NCBI GenBank assembly: GCA_024516035.1
Contig: CM044955.1
Coordinates: 41,805,574-41,869,573, forward strand
DNA from: Bactericera cockerelli
Taxonomy: Eukaryota; Arthropoda; Insecta; Hemiptera; Triozidae
DNA: 64,000 bases
Reading direction: 5' to 3'
The translations under genes and the position numbers were made by a program. This document shows positions 25,683-39,300 of the stretch, in pieces (the stretch's first letter is position 1; each line of letters opens with the position of its first letter). The notes under the pieces were generated by a model. It saw only the letters and a program-made list of their open reading frames with translations. It was not told where the DNA came from and did not search any database.

Positions 25683-26400
25683 CCTACAGACACAAGACAC
25701 AGGTATAAATGTTTGAAATAACTGATACCAAAAAGCAATGTAGTAATTGGAAAACGGTGAAAACACCAATAAAACACAGCTCCTATATTCAATCTAATGA
25801 CAAGACAAAATAAATATTAGAGCATAAGCTTGAAATATTAAAATCAGAAAAATAACTACCTAGCAGGCAGAATAGCAGGAATCAGGTCAAGCTGAAAGCT
25901 TCCAACAGCGGAGTTCAGACTGTAGATGTAGACACACGACAGAAATCTCTGAAAAGGGTAAAAAGGAAAAATCAAGTTTTACCTTTACCAGTTAATTCAA
26001 GAGCAGAAAAACAGCTAATCTTGGACTTGGACTGGATCTGAATCTGAAAGAAAATATTGAAAATGCCGCGCAATTAAACAGCTGGGAAACTAAAACCAAC
26101 GATAACGGTTTAACGCGCACTGGTTTTTTTAAGCGGTTTTAGCACGCACAGAGAGAGGCGCTCTCTTAAAAGTGGGGTAAGTCAGGCAACACTGTCAGAC
26201 TGTCACTATCATTTTCAAAAGTTTCAATTTCCCTATCAGAGAAAAGAAGTTTTTAACTTTTTCTCATTTCTTTTCTTAAGTTTTTCTCAGTCACTTGTCG
26301 TAGACGTCGTTTGTTTTATAGTGAAATTTTATCATTGGATTAGTCTCCAACATAAGTTCAGATTCCTAGGAATCGAATGGTACTGGTTTTCTTTCTGTAA
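25683..26400. promoter_or_regulatory. Divergent UBR7/AMFR promoter interval with putative 5' non-coding exons
   Basis: On the minus side, splice-like signals suggest UBR7 5' UTR exons: acceptor CTGTAG near 25684, an exon near 25952-25862 (acceptor TTTTCAG, donor GTAGTT) and a donor GTAAAG near 25990. On the plus side a donor TCT|GTAAGTT near 26395, paired with the acceptor TTCTTTACAG near 27420, suggests an AMFR 5' UTR intron. The densest GC lies around 26060-26180. Transcription start sites are inferred, not seen. Confidence 0.35.
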
Positions 26401-26717
26401 GTTTGTGAGAGTTTCTGGAGTCTGCACTCAGCTATTTTAATAAAAGTAGGTAGGTAGGTATTAGTGTACAAAACTTTATTTAAATTTCTCACATATTTTC
26501 ATGTAATTACAGTTGAAGTGAATTGTGACTGGTGTTTTATTAATGATTTAATAAGTTCATTTCCATGTAATACTTGGTTAAATTTTTGATGATTATCCAA
26601 GATATAATTTTATTAACCTTTAAAATGCTCATTTTCCCTGTGAGATGTACCTATGTCCAATTGTCCACCTTACCAACTTATTACCAGATTCATGCTTATC
26701 TAACATACCTACTTTAA

Positions 26718-26846
26718 GGTTGGAATTAATAGACAACATCAATAACTTAAGTTGTTTGTAAGTGTCAGTTTTCCCTATCTTACACAGTACGCAATCCGTG
26801 ACTTAGTGCCACAAAGGTATTACAAAAATGTCTATTAATTCCGCCC
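26718..26846 (-). mobile_element. 129-bp MITE, TAA target duplication, copy 2
   Basis: This is the inverted relative of 15835-15963: ends GGTTGGAATTAATAGAC / GTCTATTAATTCCGCCC, same 129-bp length, flanked by TAA at 26715-26717 and 26847-26849. One end has drifted from GGGCGG to GGTTGG. It lies in the AMFR 5' region. Confidence 0.75.
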
Positions 26847-27040
26847 TAAATTATTCAAGTAGGATAGAATTTAAATAAAGGTAACTCCATTTGAAATGAA
26901 AAAAAATCAAAGCTTGACTTAGTTATTCTTAAAGAGCATACATACATTTTAAAAAGAGAAGTGATTCAATTTTCCAAGTAGTTAAATAAAGAAATAGTGT
27001 TTCTAATGAAATTTCAAACTAATGAAACCTTAATGTACAG

Positions 27041-27274
27041 TTCTACGGATCTTGAAAAACACCTAAAAACCTGAAATCATGGATTGGGATTGTTAGTTCC
27101 AGAAAGATATGACAAATTATCGCTTGTGCAGTAAATCAAGGGTTTAGCCACCTCATTTTGGCAAGAAAAACCCTCGATTTACTGCACTATAGCTAGTTTT
27201 ACAATTCTTTTTGGATAGTTAACATTCCCAATCCCCGGTGTCATGTTTTTAGGTGTTTTTCAAGATCCCCAGAA
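27041..27274. mobile_element. Foldback MITE upstream of AMFR
   Basis: GGATCTTGAAAAACACCTAA at 27047 is matched by its reverse complement ending at 27268, and a second inverted pair around AAATCAAGGGTTTAGCC / AAAACCCTCGATTTA lies inside. Nearly the whole 234 bp folds back. No coding frame is present. Confidence 0.75.
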
Positions 27275-27583
27275 GCCGTCATAACTAGTCATCTATCTTT
27301 GAACACACCTTTTACCCTTTGGACATAATATGTTTGTACCTATTACATGTGTTTACCTGTTTAACTATTAGGATATCTAACTAATTATATTTATATAACT
27401 ATATTCTTATTTTCTTTACAGTGTAGATTGCTCTCATACAGTCAATATTAAATTTTAAGATTATGTTTTACAATTACACTTAAAAAACATTAAAAATAGA
27501 TAATTAAATAGAACAAACATTATTATCTAACTACATAAGTGCTCGGTATTTTATTTTAAATGTGAACAATCAACAATAACAAT

Positions 27584-30325
27584 ATGCCTATGATAATAAT
27601 TGATAGAGTTCCTCTTCCAAATTTTAAAACCTATGTTGCACTCAGTGTTGGATTGTTCTCACTATCCCTCTATCATGGGCTATCAGTAACAAATGATCCT
27701 GGTTGGAAAAGCAGCATTTTGGAGGCTCATGAAAATGTGAACAACAGTTTACCTCTACTATCAAATGCATCAAGAAATGATTTCTTCACAGAGTCCAAAT
27801 TCAGAGAACTTGTTTTGTTCATGTTGGAAGATTCTTTGTGCTTCTGGGTAAGTTTTTAAGTTATGTTTATAATTATTTTGATAAATTCACAGGTGAAGGT
27901 AGAACATCACACTTTTAACTAAAAGGACAGTATATTAATAACCCTATAAATTTAATAAAAAGTGGCCCAACACATGCTTTGCATTAAGTTATTTCTTTAT
28001 TATTAAATTTATTCATTTCCTCTTTCAGGGATTCATTAATGGAGCCTACTGTTTTCTTGTGATGTTAGCCAAATGCATCCAAGTTGTATTCTTTGGAGAA
28101 CTTAGATCAATAGAGATTCAACATTTAAAAGACAAGTAAGTCCAATTACTTGTTTTTTAGCATTTGCTGTAGTAGATATGTCAAATTAATTTGTTCCTTT
28201 TCTTTTGTAGGTATTGAAATCTTACAACCATCTAAATTTTATTTAATATTGAAGCATCCTAATGCTGGGTCCACACTAAGCAAACATTGTTAGCTAACAA
28301 TGTTATTTCAAAAAAGTCGTAAAAACATTTTCTAATAACAAATTATGTTATTAGAGTTATTAGAATTATGTTCGCTAACAAAATCTGATGTTCCAAAACT
28401 TGTCGGTAAATATCAAAGAAAAAAATGTTATTTGGATGTTTTTCCTCCTCTCGCTGTCTGCACCTACCCTCCCCCCTTCCTCCACTTCAGTATTTATTTC
28501 TTCCCGTACGGTGTTTAAACTTCCTTGTGCTTACCTGCTTATTTAGTATTTTTATTTTGCCAAGTTTTTTGAAACTAGCTTATTTATTTAAAATGGAAGA
28601 CTGGCACAAAGAAAAATGTTTGGACTTAATCAAGGCTTTTCAAGAGTATGAATGAGTGTTTGTAGAAGACAGATTGCAAGGACTATAATAATACCATTAA
28701 GAAGAAGGATGCTCTTCATGCATTTTAGCTATGTAATTTGGAATAAGTGTTGATTTATTGTCAAGAAAGTTGAACTCCCTCCTATAAGCTTATAGACGAG
28801 ATAAAAAGAAAGAAACTGATTCAAAAAGGTCTGGATCAGGAACACAAAACTTGTATAAGTCAAAATGGTTTGCATTCAAAGCAATGTTATTCAAGTTACC
28901 TCAGTGTGGACGGCTTTGCTGAACATTCAGAATAACATTGTTTGGATAACATTGTTAGCTAACACTGTTATCCACACATTTTGTTCACGAACATTGTTAG
29001 CTAACAATGTTCGCTTAGTGTTGACCCAGCATAAGGATGTATTTTTGAAGGACATAAAAGTTCATTGATCTTAAACTATAGCTCACTTTATTCAGTCAAC
29101 AACTTCTATTTTATTTCATAGGTTTTGTGTCATCAGTTAAACACATTCCTTATTTATAACTATCTTTGAATGAACATATTTTTTTTATCAGTATAATACA
29201 TATTTATAATATTTATTTCATCTAGGTATACCTCATTACTATTTTATATTTAACTCTCAGCTCTCAGTACTGTAATAAGAAAAAGTTTGGTAACTATGTA
29301 TTTTACTTTGTACAAATGTTCATACCTCTACACATCATGTAAAAGGTAAATAATAGACATCATAATAAATATATCTATATGACAGTTTTGTTGTTTCAGA
29401 TAATGTTGAATTATTTAGAGTTAAATGGTTTATCACCTACTTTAGTCATTTGGCTGTATGGAATGGCCTTGCCTACCAATGCCAAAAAAAAAATACTTTA
29501 GTCATACTATTTTTAAAATATATATTATGTATAATATATATTTTATAATATATATTATACTCAAATTCATTATATATATATTATGTAATTCACCAAAGAT
29601 ACTATTTGTAATAATGTTTATCTGTTAAAAAAATGCAATATGTTAAAAAAATAAATAAAAAAATAGATAATTATTTATTGTAGGTAATAAGTGCAAGAGA
29701 ATACTAGAATAGAGAAGTAGTTCTATCTAGTATTATCATAGGATTATTGATTAGAATGCATATAGGTAGGTTTTTAGTTGTTTGACTGATTTGCATTTTA
29801 CCTATGACCTATGAAGATCAATAAAATAAATTCTGTATTATTTAGAACACATAGATTACCTATCGAATAATAATACTCATTACCTACATACAATAATAAT
29901 ACATAAAATGTGCCAAACCAACCAACCAATGTCAACCGTGAGGTTGAACAACGTCGACCCTGCTCAAGTAGGATTAAGACAGAGTAAAAGAAGAAAAATA
30001 CTCATTACTACTATAATCAAAATAATAATTGCGAACAAAATGTAATGAAAGAAATAACTTAAAACATCAGTGCCGTAGAGGTAAAAATTAAATATGATAT
30101 ATATTATTTCGGTATCTGACAGCATAGTGTATTCAGATTCATTACAATTATAATCATGTATATGTAAGAGGTATTCAAAGACCATTTCCTTGTATAGTCG
30201 GAGAAAAATTGTAGAATGAGGCATGATCAATTAAATTATTAATTCGCGACATTTCAAGTTCAATGCTGATTTCAAACAAGAAACTGGATGTTCAATTTAA
30301 TATTGAAACTAATTGAAACACACGC

Positions 30326-30373
<48 letters not shown>

Positions 30374-33300
30374 ACCGATTGACACATGTATAATGAAAAG
30401 TATAAAATATTATTATTAATTAGGTATCAAGTCACGACGTCATCATGTTTTTGTTTGATTTGAGTGACGTAAATAGGTATACAGGGTCCACCAAAAAAAA
30501 GAGCCACTCGAAATATGTAGAGAACAGATTTAAATTTTAAGAAAAGCTAAAACAAGTGTACCATTGTATTAAGGGGGAAATCTTTTCTACTAGGTTTTGA
30601 TTTTTTATCATTACTAGGGGCGGCCCCAGGGGTTTCAACTTTGGAATCCACTCACCACCCACACCAACACACACACACCAACACACACACACCAACACAC
30701 ACACACACACACACACACAAAATGTCATTTAGGTTTTTAAAAAACGTCAATTTTTTTTGTTGTCCATCTATTTCCTATCCTTACCCAGCGTCGCTCAAGA
30801 ATGGCCCAACAGAATTTCGCGATCGATATGTCAAATGAAAGCTTAAACCCTTCCTTACCTAAAACTTTCTCGATCTGAATTGATAGGTCGTCGCGACAAA
30901 TTTCGACAAAAAATGTCATTTAGGCCGAAAAAATTTTTTGCATCACCCATCCATTTTTGTAAAAAACACGTGTTATAGCGGTACACGTGTTATAGCATTA
31001 AAAAAGTTCCGTTCTCTAGATATTTTGAGTGGCTCTTTTTTTTTGGCGGGCCCTGTATACGTACATATGTCGGATATATTTGACATTCAAAATCAATATG
31101 AATTCAATGACGCAACAACCCATGTAAGTAAGAAGAAACAGCATTGTGAACTTTCAGGAGGTTAGCGTTTGGGTCCTTGAGCGACACTTTGTTTTTTAAA
31201 TCAGATTCAATTCTGAATATCCCGAATGAAAAACAATGAACAAAATCAATGTTCATCTGAATACCTACTTTTATGATTTCATCAAAGACATTATGTTCAG
31301 TTGAACATAATGTCTGATTAAAATGGGTAGAGGAAACCTGGTTTTACGGCTGTTCACTACACTCAACAGTTTTACTTAGTTGAGTAATTATAGAAAAAAA
31401 CAAGTCAATTCATTGACATTTTATGAGGAAGGAGTTCTTTTTTATACTCAAACCTCTTGTAGACTCAAGACATTGACTTACATCATGTATTTTCCCTAAC
31501 TCTACATATAAGTACTCAAGGTATTGAAATATTCCTAACCCTTCTCTACACACACACAAGGCATTGACTTAAGTATTGTATTTTTCCTGACAATGGTTAT
31601 TTTAAATGTGTAAAATATACGGGTTTTCAGGACTAAATTATTTCCTTAAACGTAAAATCATTCTACGCTTGGGCTGAATCATGAAACAGGATTAAATGAT
31701 CAGCCAGACTATCCCTCAAGTCGGGCTATTCGGTATTGTGTGAATGTTTTATAAAATTCGTACAAAAATGCCTATGTTCTATATCTCAGAGGAACTATGT
31801 TAGGGACGTCCAAAAAGGAGAAGTTTACAGCTTTGAAGATATTTTGGGGAAGCATAGCTTCTAGAAGTTGGACTCTTACCTAATTTGGTAGAACTCGTAA
31901 GCTGCAAGAAGCCTTTAAACACTTCAAAATCCGGTTTTTAAAAATTAGTAAAACGAGTTGAATATTTTTTTATAACAAGTTTCAAAAGTCTTCTGAAACG
32001 CCAAAAGAAGACGAACAATTTCCAAAGTTTACTCAACAAGAACCAAACCGAACTGACAGTCTACGGCATAAATTTTCAGGGACCCTGCAAGGTTTACCTG
32101 AATTCGGGCTGTCAGGTAGAAAATAAATAGAAAAAGGTTCGTGAGAAGTTTTAAGTTTCAAGTTTCCCACGCACAAAGTTAAAATTTTCCAACCAAACTA
32201 GTGGCGTCCGCCGTCGTCGGCTAAATTTTCTTTTATAATTTTGCATTTAGAGGTAAAATTACTGACTGCACCCGAGCTACGTCCCGAGGCATGGCCCTTA
32301 AGGGATTTATTTTTTCCACCCCTACTCTACACAATCCTTGTTGTAATCCTAATTTATAATTTTAGCTTAGTTCAACATAAATTAAAACTTTTACTGTATT
32401 ATTAGAACTGTGACCCATTTTTCAGCCTACCTCGAAGTTGCTTAACATGATATTTTCAAAGAAAAAAATATATAACTAAAATTTGAGCTTAACTGAGCTC
32501 AAATCAAGCAATTTGATATGCACCAATTATCTTGGGAAAAACTTGAAATAAATCCCAATGTACATTTCCACTATCGTCTTATCTCATCACAAAAGAACTC
32601 ACACCAAATGTGGCCATATGACAATGACCCACTTGACCGAGATACATTGTGAATAAGTCCGTGACTAGGCTCCGTTGTGTTCATTGTACTGTATGGATTA
32701 ATTATGGTTTGATTGAACATAGATATTTTCCACATGAGAATTCGTCTGGTTTTCTTTTTAAATATTCCATTTTAACGACTTAGTCGACAATCGTGGCATT
32801 CCCCGTGATGGTTTATATTAGGTGGTAAATGTTGATTTCTCTTAGGTATTTGATATGAGCCCAGAATAGCTCAGTAGTTAAGCATTCGCTCGCTATGCGG
32901 AAGCTCCCGGTTTCGAACCCTCGGGCCGACAAAAATTTGTACCTATTCAAAATTTGGTTAAAGTTGTCTGTAAGGGATACCTTCCGGTGCGCTCGTGTTG
33001 ACCCAGCATCTAAATGGGAAGTATTGTGTCACTTAATTCTCGCCCATCAGAGGGGAGGCATACTACGGGATGGGCAGGCTACAACACAGACCATTTGTCT
33101 ACAGTAGCTCCTGTTTCATGGCTACGCAATAAAAAAGGCTGTGAAACACTCATTTTTTTATAGAGACTCGATGCCTTCCTTGTCATCTAAAAGTAATAGG
33201 CACACTGACAGGAAAGCACGAATCAGGGACAGGTAAGGATATGCCTAACAGTGAGGCGCTCACCACATTGGCAGATGGGAGGTTCAGATCTAGTGAACAA

Positions 33301-36300
33301 ATAGGCCATGTCTCATGCGATTGAAAACAACTTCCCGAGTCTTATTTTTCTGATTAGAGGTTTTCGCCATGTCTCATGCGATTGAAAACAACTTCCCGAG
33401 TCTTATATTTCTGATTAGAGGTTTTCCAGCTGCCAATGTTATGGACTTCAATTTATTGGAGGCAGGTATTGACGTCAGATATTTACTCAATAACTTCAGA
33501 CTGAATTTAATCTTGATATAGGAAAACCTGAATATACTGACTCATTTATTGATTCAGACATTGCTCATTAGACTCATCGCTCTATCTAAAGCCGTAACAC
33601 CTCTGTAGCAAATAATAATAATTGCAACTTTACTGTTGCTAGATAAGGTTTATCTAGGTTTATTTGGGGGTGCGGCTCCTATTTTTGACTTATCCGCATA
33701 TATCTAAAGTAACACCGTAACACCTATATCTAAAGTTGAAATGTTACTACATCATACTGCCGGCGGGCGGTGGCGGTCTATTTCTGTAGCGAAATTTGGA
33801 ATTTTGACCACATGATAATATGTCTTGGGGTTAGTGCTGGAATAATGGGACCCACCAGTCCTAATTGGGCAGTATAAATAAAGAGATTTTATCATTATAA
33901 TATTGTTATAACCGGCCACCATCAAGTGTCAATAGACGATCGTTGAAGAAAAGCAACTTAAAGCGAGGTTAAGTTTCGGTGGATTACAGGGACTACTTGA
34001 ATTCAAGCCCTTGTGATGCTGGCCATAAACCCCCAGGTTAATAGGGGTTGTTGTTTTGTGAAATTTCAATAAATTAATATGTCATGATTTACAATGTTAA
34101 AGATACGCCAAATAAAACAAACAAAAAATGGACTGGTTATGTTACTGACTATCTTGACTCATCGACAAGCTAGATACAATAACCCTGAATGAAGTCAACA
34201 AATCCCTCACGCTTCAATTACGTTCAACATTGATATAGTAATTCAGTGGGTTAAGATAATGGATGATTAAATACCACCATCGAATGCTGCCATACTAATA
34301 AAATAAATCTATCTAGGTAATTCATTTATCCTCTTCGAGACTCTCGCGTATATTTTTTTCATCCAGCAATGTGTAATGAGTAAACTCATTCACTTAGACG
34401 ATTCATTTTTGCTCATTGAATAAACATTATTAATTTATTTTTCACTCGTGATTAAAAACTGTTGGCGTAGTGAGACTAGCCGACAGTATTTAATAATTTA
34501 AGCGAATAAGATAGGGGGTGGTCAAAAAGTACCTGCCCTATGTAAAAATATCATATAATTTTTATACATTAATGTTATTGAAAATTGTTTTCTGGTTTAA
34601 GTTACAAGATTTCTGAGATATTATATGAATCCTAAACAAGTTCACAGCGCTCAAAAATAATGAATTATTTTGCAAAAAGACCAAACCATACTTAAAACAC
34701 AACGTGAAAACGCAAGAAAATTTTCCATCAGCTCCTGACTTATTCCTCTGGGGCTACTTGAAGGAAAAAGTTTACAACAATAAACCGCGATAATCAGAGG
34801 GGCTCAAAAACAATATTTGAATAGAGATTGAAAAAATTAAAAGACATGAAGAATGCTCTAAATCAAACTAATGATAACATGAGTTATAGAGAAGACTACT
34901 TGACCGACATAATTTTTCACGCCCTTCGTAAAAAATCTCCATGAAAACTACTGTCTATTGCAATTTGTTTTAATGTTTTCTGTCCTGTTGATCAAAAGTT
35001 ATTAAAAAATATTTACATAGGAAAGGTGTGGGAAAGAATTCTCGAGTTTGGATCCCAATAAAATTAATGTTTGAATTTTTCCTCATCTACACATTTGACC
35101 ACAAAATATGTACTCCAAAAATTGCTGAAGTATTTATATTACTCTATTTTATAATAGTCTTTTACATACTTACAAGCTCATATTCATATGCCTCCGCTTT
35201 TTGAAAAGAGCTCTCTCAAGTCCTAACTTTTTTTCTTTTCCTCAAAAATCTATTTCATTTGAATTTCTAATTATACCTAAACATCTCATTCACGAAATCA
35301 CGACACAAGAGAAAGAAAAGTTCTCACATGTCAGTCATTTTGGGGTTTCTTCGAGTTTTTATTTGGAAATCAAGTCTACATGTTAGGAAGAGTTCAATGT
35401 TCCCTAATTTCTTTAAGTAAGTATGTAATACTTACATACTTACTTATAGGTATTGCGTCACATTCTTATCCACAGCTTTTCTAAATTTATTGTTAGTAGA
35501 ATCTAAATGACGTAACTTTTTTAACTGAATAAAATTAGGTGGTGGATCTAGAGGAGAATAAATTTCAAGGTCGAGTTTGGTTTTCATAGTTTGGTTTTCA
35601 TACAAAATTCGATATCTGTAACCGTTTAGACTTTAGACTATTGTATTGTAACAGACAGCCCATAATAAGTAGATAGTTTGATAGAATAGTGCCACAGAGT
35701 TGAGAGATATAAAATATACCCCTTTAGTTTTTTTAAGACAAAATTTCAACTTCCGCTATATCAACCCAAGAAGAAGGACGCCAAACATTAAAAGAAGAGT
35801 GTCCGAAATAATTGGCCCAGGCAGGATTCGAACATGAGACTTGATTGTTCTTAGCGATATCAGGCAGTTAAGTTGAATGTTCTTAGCGATATCAAGCAGT
35901 CAAGTTGAATGTTCTTAGCGATATCAAGCAGTCAAGTTGAATGTTCTTAGCGATATCAAGCAGTCATGTCAGTGAACATGGCCAGCAAAGAGGCAGAGAG
36001 ATCTAAACTTGGCCTTGCATGAAGGTGAACACCTCGACGCGGTCTAAATTTAACAACGTCTTTCTTTATTTTGCTCGCAATGTTTTCGGCGAGTTTCAAA
36101 TCGTATACCTGTGCAATGAAGTACTCCACACTACAAGTAACTACTCTATTATTGAACTTCTTATCTGGCGTTTTGTTTACACACTTTGATGAAGAAATAC
36201 TTCTGGTGTTGTTGTTGTTGTTGTGAACTCCATTGTTGTTTTTGCTAAGTCTGCTAATGTAGCAGCATTAGTGGTAGTTTTTTGCTATTATTTCTGGTTG

Positions 36301-39300
36301 TGTAGGGTTTAGCACAGAAGTGTTGTTGTTTTTTCTGGTTGTTGTGTAGCGTACAGTAAAGTTTTTGTTATTGTTAATGATGATGTTGTAGTTATTTTGT
36401 TTACACTATTGTTGGCCTGTTGTCAAAAAAAACGAAATGTTATTCCCGCCTCGTGCGCAGCGTTTCCCAAATTTTCATTTTAAGCTTATTTAAAAAAAGA
36501 AGAAATAGAGAAAGAATCTGTGGTTTTGACTTTCAAGTCATTAGTAAATCAAAAAAGAAGTTTTTCTAAAGTAGCTTTTAGTAGCTTTTTTGTATGTATG
36601 AATTAGATATTTTTCATATCATAGAAGAAAAATCTGGTGGTTCAAATGGGTTCGTTGTTAGGAATCAAGGTAGTTGCATTTCTTTGTTTCCTGTGAGTGT
36701 GCCAGCCAAAAAAACTTTTTATTTCTATAGTGAAGTCTGGAATCCGAGTATAAGTTGGGTGTTGTATCTGAAAGGTATTCCTCGTAAAACAACATGCCAA
36801 AACTAGAAGAAATCTAGAAGTCTGAGTGATCAGAATCTAAATGATAACAGAAATAACAGATGCTGGCGAAAAATTCCACAATAACATGAAAAAGCTGTAA
36901 ACCCTTCACAGATTCGCTTTGTTTTCTGATCATCTCCGAAAGATATAATGATACTCTTTATCCGGTTAGACTTTTCTCTTGATTTTGCGGAGCTGCGGAA
37001 ATCCCTGCCCTCTCACTTTTGTACTCGTTTTTCTACGTTATTCTATTGAGATCCATTTCAAATACAATTTTATTTGGATTTATTTCAAATAGCTAGAAAC
37101 ATTTACTGAGCAGGAGGTCACATGATGAAACTGGTTGGCAATACCCACAGGTTACACAACAAGGTATCCAGGTTTATGACTAACAGATAATTTTCTCTGC
37201 TCAGTTTGTATCATACTATCTTATTAGCTACAATCTACATTCCACTATATGTCTATCTTTCCATGAATCTGTTTTACTATTTATCAAACGATCTATACAT
37301 CTCTTTATCTCTATCTTTAAAAAAGAAAAAAAACCCATTTCCCTGTAAAACGTTTCCGCGGATCAAATTTAAAAGATGACCTCATCTAGAGAGAGTGAAG
37401 GATGTCCAACTGTCCCCCTTGTTTGAAAGGAAAATTGTAGTAAAAAAAGTAGGGGATAGAATTAATGGAATATGATTTTTTATAACAAGAAGTTATGTAA
37501 AATAAGCAAATAACCATCACCTGTCCTTGTACTGACATTAGCATCTTTTCATACTAATAAAATAAATATCTAATCTAGTAGTTCCTATCACTATTGAATA
37601 GAAAATGTATTTTTTTTTCTTTAACTTCTATAATTTATTCATTGAATCTTCAACATACATAATATGTAGTTTTTAAATATTCATGGGATCACATTTTCTC
37701 TCTAATTTGGGTTTGGCACTTTGGTGATGTTTTTTTAGTGCGCTTCTACATGAGTTAGGTAAAGGGCTAGGTACTACTCTTGCACTTGGTTACTTCGCAG
37801 TTTCTTACTTTTCGCGTTTTTGTGTTATATACTTCGGGCTGTTTTTAGTCAGGTGGGTGGTCTTAATAAGAATGAGGTAGAGAATAATGAAATATTCCAA
37901 GAGGAACAAGTAACCATAAACAGAACAATGATGAAAAATTGAACAATATCCTTGGAATAAAAGACAGAGTCCCGAGTCCCGGGCACCAGTTGTTGGGGGC
38001 CCCAACTCGGGCATAGTCTTGCATGAAAAAAAAAAAACAATGTGAACCAGTAATAGTTTGTGTTAGCATTTCTCTAAAAGCCTAAAAATAGACAAGACAA
38101 ACTTGTCCTATTCCGGCTGTGTTTCGAACCCGCAAACTCTGGATTACCAGACTAATACTCTGGATTTCCTTAGAAGCCCTAATTTTTTGTATTAGCTTAG
38201 GGAAAGTGTTGCTTAAAAAAAAAAAAAAAAAACACTTAACGCCTTGGCCCGTGAACTCCCGGGACTTGATGGTTCTTGATTAATTGTGGAAAAATCATTT
38301 TGAATTTTCCCGCCCTCGCAGGTTCTACACGTTCGTGTTCTACAAGTTCATATTCATCTTTGGCATCATCAACGTCCAGTTCATAGATGAGTTCATGTTC
38401 TGGCTCATCTGGTTCACTGTGATCGGCTTCCTTCAGCTCGTCTCCCAACTCTGCAAGGACAGATTCGAATATGTAAGTAACTTTTCAGCGAAACATGAAA
38501 CTAACAGAAAACAATATATAATAATGCTTTTTATTTGTCTTATTATGTCACAATTTTAGTGGGTAGCGCAGAATCATAGGACTTTATCACTTTAATTACA
38601 ATATCTTGTATTATTTTTAGCCTATGATTCTGCCACTGGTCGCTGCTTCACATCAAAGCAGCTACTCATTTTTCCTCACGAGGTATGAGTGGACCCCTAA
38701 CATCTAAGTACAGAGCAGAAAAAATCATCCCCCTCTGGGAATCGAACCCAGGTCACCTTGCGTGCAACGTCTAGCGGGGGGTTCAGAGGGGGGTTCAGAA
38801 ATCTCGCCTAACGTATATTCCATCTTTGATGGGGTTCCTTGGAAATTTCGGGGGTGGGGGTCTTGTCCCCAAAACTCCCCTCCTGGCTACGCCACTGCTA
38901 ATGTTTTCTCTGCATTAAATAACATCATAGGTCTCTTCGTGTTCCTCTATAAGTACGAGGTGTACTTTGAATGCACCGGTTCTCGGAGTATTTATATCAC
39001 CTCCTAAGTAAAGAAAACGTGATGCTCGCATTCTGGCCAACCCAGGCTGGGTGAGATTAATGTGGGTAGCAGCAGATTTGTGAGTTTCCTGCAAATGGAG
39101 GGTAACACCCCCGTCGTAATATGACCATGTAGTTGAAAGCGGCAAGTAGTTTAAAAAGAAATAGATCGAAACTGACGAGAAAATAAAAGAGCCAAGTGGT
39201 GGAACAACTGTTATAATAACTCACTAAATAAGCTAGAAGTTAGAATTAGCTTCTAAATAAGTTAGAATTAGCTTAAGAGGCAACAATATTGTATTAATAA

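Noticed and set aside
30537..30838. Open frames over the CA repeat on both strands
   Set aside because: They come from microsatellite translation (CVCVCV / HTHTHT).
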